From NCBI GenBank assembly GCA_031549525.1, contig JAVBPQ010000068.1:1-14122 (forward strand): a stretch of DNA of 14,122 bases, given 5' to 3'. A program made the translations under genes and the position numbers. Positions 1 through 7,036 of the stretch are shown here, one piece after another. The notes below the pieces were generated by a model. It had not been told where the DNA came from. It searched no databases and saw nothing but the letters and a program-made list of their open reading frames with translations. Position 1 is the stretch's first letter. Each line of letters opens with the position of its first letter. The stretch comes from WQUF01 sp031549525 (GTDB lineage Bacteria > Bacillota > Clostridia > Clostridiales > Clostridiaceae).

Positions 1-2
1 AT

Positions 3-110
3 GTTATCAATAAACTTATTGGTGAAAAGGTTCAGTTATTTGATGATCTTGTTGCTGTTAATGCAAACTCTTTTGTCAGTATCAAAACTAATGGGGATAT
101 TGCGGCTTAA
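3..110 (+). CDS. C-terminal end of an unrecognised protein (partial)
   Basis: Frame 3 is open from the left edge to TAA at 108-110 and gives 35 residues ending in SIKTNGDIAA. The composition is that of a soluble protein, with acidic and polar residues and no membrane segment. I chose this frame over frame 1, which reads as a leucine-rich string typical of an out-of-frame read. The gene is followed within about 30 bases by the terminator hairpin at 141-182, which fits the end of a real transcription unit. Too little is present to name a family, and the start lies outside the window. Confidence 0.55.
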   Translation, partial: VINKLIGEKVQLFDDLVAVNANSFVSIKTNGDIAA

Positions 111-140
111 ATCTTGGTAAATATTTTTGTTCGTTAGTAT

Positions 141-182
141 AAAAAGATCTAAAGAGCTTAATTAAACTCTTTAGATCTTTTT
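141..182. terminator. Bidirectional intrinsic terminator between convergent genes
   Basis: A perfect 16-bp inverted repeat has arms at 141-156 and 167-182 and a 10-base loop. The arms begin with A5 and end with T5, so a U-tract is produced on either strand. It would end the plus-strand gene stopping at 110 and the minus-strand ygiQ gene, whose stop codon (171-173) and last three codons lie inside the right arm. Confidence 0.85.
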
Positions 183-1931
183 TCTACCTACCTTAAGCAA
201 GGCCTCTTTTACTAATTTATGATTCTTTTCCATGCCAAATTGGAGAAGGGCTCTTTGCATAGATTTTTCCTTTTCTGAAGGAATATATATGCTTTTGGAC
301 GTCAAGGGATTTATTTTTGTGTAATACATACATGTAGATAAGCTTCCAGGGGTTGGGTAAAAGTCTTGAACCTGCTCTAGGTTATATTTCATAGATTTTA
401 TAAACTCTGCAAGGTCTAAGGCATCCTTTAGGGTGGACCCTGGATGGCTAGACATTAAATATGGCACTAAATATTGTTTTTGATTTAGTTCTTTGTTTAT
501 TTCCTGATATTTTTTTGAGAATTTATCATAAACTTCTTTTTGAGGCTTTCCCATAGCCTTTAATACATTAGGTGAGATATGCTCAGGAGCAACTTTTAAT
601 TGACCGCTTATATGATATTTGCAAAGCTCTTTAAAAAAAGAATCATCTTTATCGTAGATTAAATAATCATATCTTATACCTGATCTTATAAATACCTTCT
701 TTACTTTAGGTATTTTTCTTAATTTTCGCAGGATGTTTAAATATTCCTTATGATCTACTATTAGATTTTTGCATGGAGTAGGGCTTAAGCAATTTTTATT
801 TTTACACATTCCTTTTGTATCTTGAAATTTGCAGGATTTATTTCTAAAATTTGCAGTAGGGCCTCCCACATCGTGTATATATCCTTTAAAATCATCTAAT
901 TCTGTAAGAAGAATAGCTTCATCTATTATAGATTTTTCACTTCTATTTTGAATCGTCCTCCCTTGATGAAAGGTTATAGCACAGAATGAACAAGAACCAA
1001 AGCATCCTCTGTGATCTACTATAGAAAATTTGACTTCTTTTATAGCAGGAATCCCTCCCATTGGTTCATAAATAGGATGGTAGTCTCTCTTAAAAGGGAT
1101 GTCGTATATTTTATCCATTTCTTTTTGCGTTAAAGGAATTTGAGGAGGGTTTTGAACTATAAATCTATCCCCATGCTTTTGAATTAGACCCTTTCCATTT
1201 ATGGGATCTTGTTCTCTATATTGAAGCATAAAGGTATCAGCATAGGTTTTTTTGCTTAGTATACATTCTTCATAGGAAGGTATGGTAATATGATCTTTAA
1301 ACTCTTCTGTAGCTGAAGCTATAAATGATGTGCCTCTTATAGAATTTATTGATTTTATATCTTTTCCTTCTTTTAGCATTTTTGCAATCTGAATTATGGT
1401 CTTTTCACCCATGCCATATACTAAAAGGTCTGCTTTTGAATCTAGGAGTATGCTCCTTCTCACTTTATCATCCCAATAATCATAGTGGGCAAACCTCCTT
1501 AAGCTTGCTTCTATCCCTCCTATTATTATTGGTATGTTTTTAAAGTTTTCACGTATTTTATTGCAGTAGACTATGACAGCTCTATCAGGTCTTAGATTTA
1601 TTTTTTTTCCAGGTGAAAAGAGGTCCTCTTTTCTTCTTGCTTTAGATACAAAATAGTGATTTACCATAGAATCGATGTTTCCAGAGGATACTAAAAATCC
1701 AAGCCTTGGAGCATTTAACTTTTTAAAGTCATAATTTTTGGTCCAATCTGGCTGAGCTATTATTCCTATCTTATATCCTTCATTTTCAAGGACTCTCCCA
1801 ATTAGAGAAGTTCCAAAAGAAGGGTGATCTACATAAGCATCACCAGTCACTATTATAAAGTCCAATTCACGAACATTCATCTTCTTTAAATCTAAAGGGG
1901 ATATTGGTAAAAAGTGTTTTGCAATTTTCAT
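171..1931 (-). CDS. ygiQ: YgiQ-family radical SAM protein
   Basis: This 586-residue protein is a member of the YgiQ (UPF0313) family of radical S-adenosylmethionine enzymes, whose reaction is not known to me. The N-terminus carries the family block with VTGDAYVDHPSFG at about residues 28-40 and IIAQPDW at 57-63. The radical SAM cluster motif CxxxCxxC is intact at Cys310, Cys314 and Cys317, within GCFGSCSFC. A second cysteine group, Cys367, Cys376, Cys381 and Cys387, sits in an insertion and could hold another metal site; that is inference. Length is within the range I expect for the family. The ATG start at 1931 is preceded by AAGGAAA (complement of 1937-1943) at good spacing. The gene stands alone on the minus strand, and I could not define a convincing promoter for it. 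Confidence 0.93.
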   Translation of the reverse strand: MKIAKHFLPISPLDLKKMNVRELDFIIVTGDAYVDHPSFGTSLIGRVLENEGYKIGIIAQPDWTKNYDFKKLNAPRLGFLVSSGNIDSMVNHYFVSKARRKEDLFSPGKKINLRPDRAVIVYCNKIRENFKNIPIIIGGIEASLRRFAHYDYWDDKVRRSILLDSKADLLVYGMGEKTIIQIAKMLKEGKDIKSINSIRGTSFIASATEEFKDHITIPSYEECILSKKTYADTFMLQYREQDPINGKGLIQKHGDRFIVQNPPQIPLTQKEMDKIYDIPFKRDYHPIYEPMGGIPAIKEVKFSIVDHRGCFGSCSFCAITFHQGRTIQNRSEKSIIDEAILLTELDDFKGYIHDVGGPTANFRNKSCKFQDTKGMCKNKNCLSPTPCKNLIVDHKEYLNILRKLRKIPKVKKVFIRSGIRYDYLIYDKDDSFFKELCKYHISGQLKVAPEHISPNVLKAMGKPQKEVYDKFSKKYQEINKELNQKQYLVPYLMSSHPGSTLKDALDLAEFIKSMKYNLEQVQDFYPTPGSLSTCMYYTKINPLTSKSIYIPSEKEKSMQRALLQFGMEKNHKLVKEALLKVGRKKI

Positions 1932-2047
1932 AACGATTTCCTTTTTATAATTAAAGTATCTATGATGATTTTAACATAGTAGCATATTTTTTAAAATAAG
2001 AAAGAAAAAGATTATCTTGATAAGTTCACAACTTTAATTCATAATAC

Positions 2048-2076
2048 TTGAAAATAAAATACAAAATCAGTATAAT
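2048..2076 (+). promoter_or_regulatory. Sigma-A-type promoter for the DJ-1/PfpI gene
   Basis: TTGAAA (2048-2053) and a perfect TATAAT (2071-2076) are separated by 17 bases. This predicts transcription from about 2083 and a leader of about 57 bases. The leader contains overlapping short inverted repeats (GGGT/ACCC and ATACC/GGTAT, about 2096-2118) just upstream of the ribosome binding site. Confidence 0.85.
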
Positions 2077-2139
2077 TATCAATAAATAAAGCTGTGGGTT
2101 TAAATACCCTATGGTATATTAGAAATGTGAGGTGTTCTT

Positions 2140-2715
2140 ATGAAAATATTAATGCTCGTGGGAGATTTTACAGAAGACTATGAAGTTATGGTACCTTTTC
2201 AGGCATTAAACATGATAGGTATAGAAGTGGACGCTGTATGTCCAAATAAGCGTTCAGGGGATTTCATAAAGACGGCTATTCATGATTTTGAAGGATTTCA
2301 GACATATACTGAAAAGGTAGGACATAATTTTGCTATCAACAAGGATTTTGATGCAATTTCTTTAAAAGATTATTCAGGACTATTTATAACTGGAGGAAGG
2401 GCTCCTGAATATCTTAGGCTAAACGAAGAGATATTAAACATAACAAAATATTTCATGAATGAAAACCTGCCTGTAGCTGCTATTTGCCATGGAATACAAA
2501 TTTTAACTGCGGCTGATACGGTAAAAGGGCGCAAGTTAACAGCTTATCCAGCAGTAGGACCAGAAATTACACTAGCTGGCGGTGAATATATGAATATAGA
2601 TGCTGATAAAGCTTATGTAGATGGAAATCTCATAACTTCACCTGCATGGCCTGGAAATCCTGCTATAGTGAGAGAATTTATAAAAGTCTTAGGTGTAAAA
2701 ATACCAAATATTTAA
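2140..2715 (+). CDS. DJ-1/PfpI family protein
   Basis: This 191-residue cytosolic protein belongs to the class I glutamine amidotransferase-like DJ-1/PfpI superfamily. The nucleophile elbow is AAICHG with Cys116 followed by His117, and the conserved acidic region near the start is FTEDYEVMVPFQAL (Glu12 and Glu15). GRAPEYL follows the ITGG turn at about residues 84-87. The pattern EDYEVMVPFQAL, AVCP, HDF, GRAPEYL, ICHG and GRKLTAY strongly resembles the domain repeated in plant DJ-1D proteins, for which glyoxalase III activity has been reported. Related bacterial proteins have been described as proteases, chaperones or deglycases, so the substrate here stays open. GAGGTG at 2129-2134 supports the ATG. 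Its own promoter and terminator make it monocistronic. Confidence 0.9.
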   Translation: MKILMLVGDFTEDYEVMVPFQALNMIGIEVDAVCPNKRSGDFIKTAIHDFEGFQTYTEKVGHNFAINKDFDAISLKDYSGLFITGGRAPEYLRLNEEILNITKYFMNENLPVAAICHGIQILTAADTVKGRKLTAYPAVGPEITLAGGEYMNIDADKAYVDGNLITSPAWPGNPAIVREFIKVLGVKIPNI

Positions 2716-2739
2716 AAACATTATAACCATACTCATATG

Positions 2740-2779
2740 AAATCCCAACCAGAAGAATTAAACTGGAAGGGATTTTTTT
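2740..2779 (+). terminator. Intrinsic terminator of the DJ-1/PfpI gene
   Basis: AAATCCC (2740-2746) pairs with GGGATTT (2769-2775), and CCAG (2749-2752) pairs with CTGG (2763-2766) across a small AA/AA internal loop. A T-run extends to 2779. It lies 25 bases after the stop and separates this gene from the sensor operon. Confidence 0.85.
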
Positions 2780-2790
2780 GTAAATTAGGG

Positions 2791-2820
2791 TTAACTTGCA
2801 TTTGTCTAAATTTATATAAA
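2791..2820 (+). promoter_or_regulatory. Probable promoter of the sensor operon
   Basis: TTAACT (2791-2796) lies 18 bases before TATAAA (2815-2820), or 16 bases before the overlapping TATATA (2813-2818). Transcription would begin near 2827, giving a very short leader. The repeat elements seen upstream of the transporter operon are absent here, so the sensor operon is probably expressed independently of its own regulator. The -35 match is modest. Confidence 0.45.
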
Positions 2821-2842
2821 ATTCATAAAGAGAGTGGATTAT

Positions 2843-3847
2843 ATGAGAAAAATTTCGTTTATAATTTTGTTTATATTTACTATGGTTTTTTTAGGATCTT
2901 GTGAAAAAGAGAAGCCTGAAGAGATTACATCAAAGAAAAATATCGTAATTGGATATAGTCAAATTGGAGCAGAGAGCTCCTGGCGCAGTTGTAGCACTAA
3001 ATCCATACTTTCTTGTGCTAAAGATGCGAAAATACAAGTTATGTTTGATGATGCAGAACAGAAGCAGGATAATCAAATAAAGGCTATAAGATCTTTTATT
3101 GCATACCAGGTAGATGTTATAGTCCTTTCTCCTATGACGGAAAGTGGATGGGAAAATGTATTGATGGAGGCAAAGGTGGCTAATATTCCTGTTATTTTGA
3201 CAGATAGGTCGATTGAAATTGATGACACGGATCTTTTTGCCTGTTATATTGGTTCTGATTTTATAGAAGAAGGAAGGGTAGCCTCTCAATTTTTATTGAA
3301 TAAATTTGCAAAGGAGAAGGTAATAAAACAAGGTGCTAAGAAAGATACAGAGGATATAAACATAGTTGAGCTTTCAGGAGTTGAAAATTCAACTCCTGCT
3401 ATTGGCCGCTCTGCAGGTTTTAAAGAAGGCATTAAAAAGGATAGTAGATTTAAGATCATACATACTGAAAGCGGAAAATTTATAAGATCAAGAGGAAAAG
3501 AAATAGTAAAAAAGCTTTTAGATGAAAATTTAGATATAGATGTTTTATTTTCTCATAACGATGCAATGACTATTGGTGCTGTAGAAGCTATGGAGGAAAA
3601 AGGGATAAGACCAGGAAAGGATATAGTCATCATATCCTTTGATGGAGAGCAGGAAGCTATTGATATGCTCATGAATAAGAAGGTTAATTGTGTAGTTGAA
3701 TGTACTCCTTATCTTGGAAATTCTGTTATTGAAGCTGTTAATAAGCTTGTCTTAAAGGAAGAAGTGTCTAAATACATTTATAGCAGAGAAAGAGCTTTTA
3801 ACGAATATGATAGAGATTTAAAGACCATTGGACCAAGGGGGTATTAG
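2843..3847 (+). CDS. YtfQ-like sugar-binding lipoprotein, probable sensor subunit
   Basis: A 334-residue lipoprotein of the periplasmic-binding-protein-like family (sugar type). The signal peptide ends in a lipobox, LGSC, with Cys20. The mature part has YSQIGAESSWR, AEQKQDNQIKAIRSF, GSDFIEEG, SHND (His238-Asp240) and VECTP, all shared with the transporter binding protein encoded at 7037-8116 and with E. coli YtfQ. It lies one base upstream of a histidine kinase gene rather than beside the permeases, so I infer that it binds external sugar and presents it to the kinase, as XylFII does for LytS. Compared with the paralogue it has about 13 extra residues in a lysine-rich stretch near 155-172, and Gly188 where the paralogue has Asp214. 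I prefer ATG at 2843 to the upstream in-frame GTG at 2834, because AGAGTGG (2831-2837) then serves as ribosome binding site. Confidence 0.85.
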   Translation: MRKISFIILFIFTMVFLGSCEKEKPEEITSKKNIVIGYSQIGAESSWRSCSTKSILSCAKDAKIQVMFDDAEQKQDNQIKAIRSFIAYQVDVIVLSPMTESGWENVLMEAKVANIPVILTDRSIEIDDTDLFACYIGSDFIEEGRVASQFLLNKFAKEKVIKQGAKKDTEDINIVELSGVENSTPAIGRSAGFKEGIKKDSRFKIIHTESGKFIRSRGKEIVKKLLDENLDIDVLFSHNDAMTIGAVEAMEEKGIRPGKDIVIISFDGEQEAIDMLMNKKVNCVVECTPYLGNSVIEAVNKLVLKEEVSKYIYSRERAFNEYDRDLKTIGPRGY

Positions 3848-3848
3848 C

Positions 3849-5303
3849 ATGGTCAACATAAAACCAAAAAGAATTTATGGGCTTTTAGAGAGTACAAGCT
3901 CTATTAAATCAAGAATAATAATTTCATATGCTGTTATTACTTTTCTTATGCTGATTCCCTTAGGAATGGTATCATATAACTCTATAGGTTTGTCGAGGCA
4001 GTATAATAAGATCATCTATAATGTAAATTATGCTACCACTTTAAATAAAAAGATAAAATCTGATGTAGGAAATTTAGCATGGGATATAATGGCTGGAAAA
4101 ACTACATTTGAAAAATCCAATCCTTATAAAGTCATAGATGAGATAAATAACAGCCTTGAATTTCTTAGGCAAAATGCAAGCTCAGTAGAAAACAAAAGGA
4201 CTATGGAAATAGCCCTTCGTACAATGAAGACTTTGAGTATGTATGTAGATAAGCTAAAGCAGCAGATAAATGATAATGCACCTGTAGACCAAAATGAGCA
4301 GATTGTAGAAGAGATAAGGAGAGTTACTTCTACGCTTTATGAGTTTGAACAGGATTTTATTATGATGGAGATAGTCAATGCATCTTTTGTAAATGAAAGC
4401 ATACAATCTACTCAAAATCTTTTTTTTATAGCAGCAATTTTAAGCCTTATGTTGGTGGTAGTTTTTGCGTTTGTAACCATATCTTCTCTTATGGAAGCGA
4501 TAAGACAACCTATTCTTAAATTAGAGAATTTTGCAGAAACCGTTGCTCAAGGGAATTTTTATGAGAAAGTGGAACTTCCTAAGGTAAAGGAGCTTACAGG
4601 ATTAACCTCATCTTTAAATACCATGTCAATAAAGCTTGAAAAATTAATTCATGATAGCATTGAAGATGAGCAAAATTTAAAAAAGGCAGAGATTAAAACA
4701 CTCCAAGCTCAAATCACTCCTCACTTTTTATACAATACTTTAGATACCATTGTCTGGCTTGCTGAAGATAAAAAGTTTAAAGAAGTTATAGATATTACAA
4801 GAGCCTTTTCAATGTATTTTAGAATATCACTTAGCAAAGGAGATGATTGGATTCCGATATCAAAAGAGATCTCTCATGCTAAAAATTATTTGACTATACA
4901 AAAAATAAGATATAGGGATATTTTAAACTATACTATTGAAGCTGATGAGGATATAATGGATAAAATGATTTTAAAATTGCTTCTGCAGCCTCTAATAGAA
5001 AATGCCATTTATCATGGAGTTAAAAGAAAGCGGGAAACTGGTCATGTTTTAGTGAGGGTTAAGAAGAATGAGAATTTTATACGCTTTGAGATAACAGATA
5101 CTGGAAAAGGCATGCTAGATTCTGAAATAGAAGAGGTCTATAAAAATCTTTTAAATCCACCAAATGATAAGGAAGGAGGATATGGTCTTTATAATGTTAA
5201 TCAAAGGTTAATTTTATACTATGGTGAGATGTGCTCACTAAAGATAAAGTCAAAATTAAATATAGGCACTACTGTTTATTTTGATATACCTAAAGGGGTG
5301 TGA
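3849..5303 (+). CDS. LytS/YesM-type sensor histidine kinase
   Basis: A 484-residue membrane kinase. Transmembrane segments lie at about 22-45 and 190-213, enclosing an external domain of about 145 residues. A HAMP-like linker runs from about 214 to 268. The His_kinase domain (PF06580 type) carries the phosphoacceptor His292 in QITPHFLYNTLD. The ATPase domain has the N box PLIENA with Asn385, G1 DTGKGM at 417-422 and G2 GGYGLYN at 443-449. All catalytic blocks look intact. The ATG at 3849 follows the upstream stop by one base, and AAGGGGG (3835-3841) precedes it; a TTG further upstream lies inside the previous gene and was rejected. It likely phosphorylates the regulator encoded immediately downstream. 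Its external domain has no recognisable small-molecule pocket, which fits sensing through the neighbouring lipoprotein (inference). Confidence 0.92.
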   Translation: MVNIKPKRIYGLLESTSSIKSRIIISYAVITFLMLIPLGMVSYNSIGLSRQYNKIIYNVNYATTLNKKIKSDVGNLAWDIMAGKTTFEKSNPYKVIDEINNSLEFLRQNASSVENKRTMEIALRTMKTLSMYVDKLKQQINDNAPVDQNEQIVEEIRRVTSTLYEFEQDFIMMEIVNASFVNESIQSTQNLFFIAAILSLMLVVVFAFVTISSLMEAIRQPILKLENFAETVAQGNFYEKVELPKVKELTGLTSSLNTMSIKLEKLIHDSIEDEQNLKKAEIKTLQAQITPHFLYNTLDTIVWLAEDKKFKEVIDITRAFSMYFRISLSKGDDWIPISKEISHAKNYLTIQKIRYRDILNYTIEADEDIMDKMILKLLLQPLIENAIYHGVKRKRETGHVLVRVKKNENFIRFEITDTGKGMLDSEIEEVYKNLLNPPNDKEGGYGLYNVNQRLILYYGEMCSLKIKSKLNIGTTVYFDIPKGV

Positions 5304-5307
5304 AGGT

Positions 5308-6897
5308 TTGTATAATGTTTTTCTTGTAGAAGATGAGGTTGTGGTAAGAGAAGGTATAAGAAACAGCATAGATTGGAGCAAAACTGAATTTAATTTATGC
5401 AAAGAAGCACCAGATGGAGAGATAGCCCTTTCAGAAATAAAAGAAGTTAAACCAGATATTTTAATAACAGATATAAAGATGCCTTTTATGAATGGACTTG
5501 TTTTATCTAAAATTCTAAAGAAGACAATGCCTTGGATTAAAATAATAATTTTAACTGGATATGATGAGTTCGATTTTGCAAAGGAAGCAATCTCCATTGG
5601 AGTGGATGAATACCTTATAAAGCCTGTGGATTCTGTGGAGCTTCTTTTAACTTTAAATAAGGTTGCGCAAGTTATAAAAGATGAGAGGGAAAAGAGCCTT
5701 AATGTAGAGCAACTTAAGGTTGAAATGGCATCAATAAATTATATTAAAAGGGAATATATCTTAAATAATTTGATGCTAGGGATGGCAAATACAGAAGAAG
5801 TTTTAACCTATGCAAAGGAAAATAAAATAGAATTATTAGCAAAATATTATCTTGTTATGATAATATTTTTAGAAGTTGAAAACTATAATTATAAGGAATA
5901 TTTAAAAGCGTTAAACTGTGCAAAGTTTATCATTGGCAATGATGATAATAGCATTTTATTTTCTTCTGGAAATGATAAAAATATCATCTTATTTAAAAAT
6001 TTCCATAAAAAATCTATGGAAGAGCATGTTTTTAAAGCTGCAAATACCATAAAGTATGAGGTTGAAAATCAAACTGAATGTTATGTATCCATTGCTATTG
6101 GAGATATTGTAGAGAAGATTCAGGAGGTTTCTTCTTCATATAAAAGCGCTGATAAAACCTTAAAATATATATTGACCTTTAATAGAAGAAAGATAATGTG
6201 CTTTCGAGATATTTATGAGAAAAGTTCACTTGAGAACAATGCTTTTGATAATTCTGTTATTGATAAGATTAAATATGCTGAAAAATCCGATATACATAAA
6301 ATCGTAGAGGAATGCTTAAACCTTTTAGGAGAATCTGAAAATTCTTCTATGCTTCATAGATATCATGTACTTATGAATGTCATAAGCTTTTGCTCAAAGA
6401 TGATAACATCCTTAGAAGGTGACCCAAACGAGATATTGGAAGAAGAGATAAAAAAAGCGATCTTGATCTCGTGGGAATGTGAAGATAGGGAATCCTTTGG
6501 AAATGTTTTAAGATGTATTTTAACAAAGACCTTAGATTTTAAGGATTCACAAAGCGGATTAAAATATGGAAATTTGATTAAAAAGGCCAGAGATTATATT
6601 GAAGAGCATTTTGGTCATGAAGATATATCCCTTAAATTTGTTGCAGATTATGTAGGGCTAAGTCCAAATCATTTTAGCAGCATTTTTTCCCAAGAGATGG
6701 GCGAAACTTTTATTGAATATTTGACAAATGTAAGGGTAAATAAAGCAAAAGATATGCTTATAAATACCAATAAGAAGCTCTCTGATATAGCTTATAGCGT
6801 AGGTTATAGTGAATCCCATTATTTTAGCGCAATATTTAAAAAATATTGTAAGATCACTCCTAGAGAATATAGGAGAAAAAACAAAAAATTATCATAA
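5308..6897 (+). CDS. YesN-type response regulator with AraC DNA-binding domain
   Basis: A 529-residue cytosolic regulator. The receiver domain covers about 1-120, with acidic pocket Glu8-Asp9, phosphoacceptor Asp55 in LITDIKMP, Thr83 and Lys105. A long middle region (about 125-420) is typical of YesN-like regulators and has no motif I can name. The C-terminal 107 residues form an AraC-type double helix-turn-helix, including SLKFVADYVGLSPNHF and KLSDIAYSVGYSESHYF. The start is TTG at 5308, giving MYNVFLVEDE, the normal beginning for this family. AAAGGGG (5292-5298) lies nine bases upstream, and the kinase stop is four bases before the start, so the two are translationally linked. It probably activates the transporter operon through repeats at 6900-7007. 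Confidence 0.92.
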   Translation: MYNVFLVEDEVVVREGIRNSIDWSKTEFNLCKEAPDGEIALSEIKEVKPDILITDIKMPFMNGLVLSKILKKTMPWIKIIILTGYDEFDFAKEAISIGVDEYLIKPVDSVELLLTLNKVAQVIKDEREKSLNVEQLKVEMASINYIKREYILNNLMLGMANTEEVLTYAKENKIELLAKYYLVMIIFLEVENYNYKEYLKALNCAKFIIGNDDNSILFSSGNDKNIILFKNFHKKSMEEHVFKAANTIKYEVENQTECYVSIAIGDIVEKIQEVSSSYKSADKTLKYILTFNRRKIMCFRDIYEKSSLENNAFDNSVIDKIKYAEKSDIHKIVEECLNLLGESENSSMLHRYHVLMNVISFCSKMITSLEGDPNEILEEEIKKAILISWECEDRESFGNVLRCILTKTLDFKDSQSGLKYGNLIKKARDYIEEHFGHEDISLKFVADYVGLSPNHFSSIFSQEMGETFIEYLTNVRVNKAKDMLINTNKKLSDIAYSVGYSESHYFSAIFKKYCKITPREYRRKNKKLS

Positions 6898-6912
6898 GAA
6901 ATTGTTAATTTA

Positions 6913-6962
6913 ATACTTACTGTAAAATAAAATAATTCTTACTAAAATATTACGGTAAGTAT
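6913..6962. repeat. 13-bp inverted repeat upstream of the transporter promoter
   Basis: ATACTTACTGTAA (6913-6925) and TTACGGTAAGTAT (6950-6962) are inverted copies with one mismatch, separated by 24 bases. There is no T-run after it, and the long A/T loop argues against a terminator for the regulator gene. A protein-binding role is more likely. Confidence 0.6.
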
Positions 6963-6967
6963 CAATA

Positions 6968-6996
6968 TTTTAATCTTTAAATTGTTAATCTATACT
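6968..6996 (+). promoter_or_regulatory. Transporter operon promoter, probably activator-dependent
   Basis: TATACT (6991-6996) is a good -10, with TTTTAA 17 bases upstream (6968-6973) as a poor -35. The inverted repeat ends five bases before the -35, the usual place for an activator that contacts sigma. Transcription would start near 7003. The assignment is tentative because the region is very A/T-rich. Confidence 0.45.
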
Positions 6997-7036
6997 TAAA
7001 TTAAAATCCTATTAAGGTTTAAGTGTGGAGGTTAAT

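Larger units (their letters stand above)
6900..7007 (+). promoter_or_regulatory. Repeat cluster, candidate operator for the YesN-type regulator
   Basis: Two imperfect direct copies of a roughly 28-bp module lie at 6900-6928 and 6980-7007. Each starts with AATTGTTAAT, then ATACTTA (6913 and 6992), then an A-rich end with TAAAAT. A third half-like element, ATTCTTACTAAAA, begins at 6935, exactly 22 bases after the first ATACTTACTGTAA, about two helical turns. An inverted copy, TTACGGTAAGTAT, lies at 6950-6962. AraC-type regulators commonly bind paired sites on one helix face close to the -35 region. Assignment to this regulator is inference from position. Confidence 0.6.

Noticed and set aside
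1..120. Frame 1 open frame beginning ATG at position 1
   Set aside because: Leu-rich shadow composition and no upstream context; frame 3 gives a balanced protein end.
1349..1543. Plus-strand open frame rich in Leu and Ser
   Set aside because: It lies wholly inside ygiQ on the other strand, has no ribosome binding site and shows shadow-frame composition.
2930..3289. Minus-strand 119-codon frame
   Set aside because: It lies antisense within the sensor lipoprotein gene, whose family motifs are intact; no promoter or ribosome binding site is seen.
5256..5597. Minus-strand 113-codon frame
   Set aside because: It is antisense to the receiver domain of the response regulator and has no supporting signals.
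6913..6962. Inverted repeat considered as terminator of the regulator gene
   Set aside because: The 24-base A/T loop, low stem GC and lack of a T-run make termination unlikely; an operator fits better.
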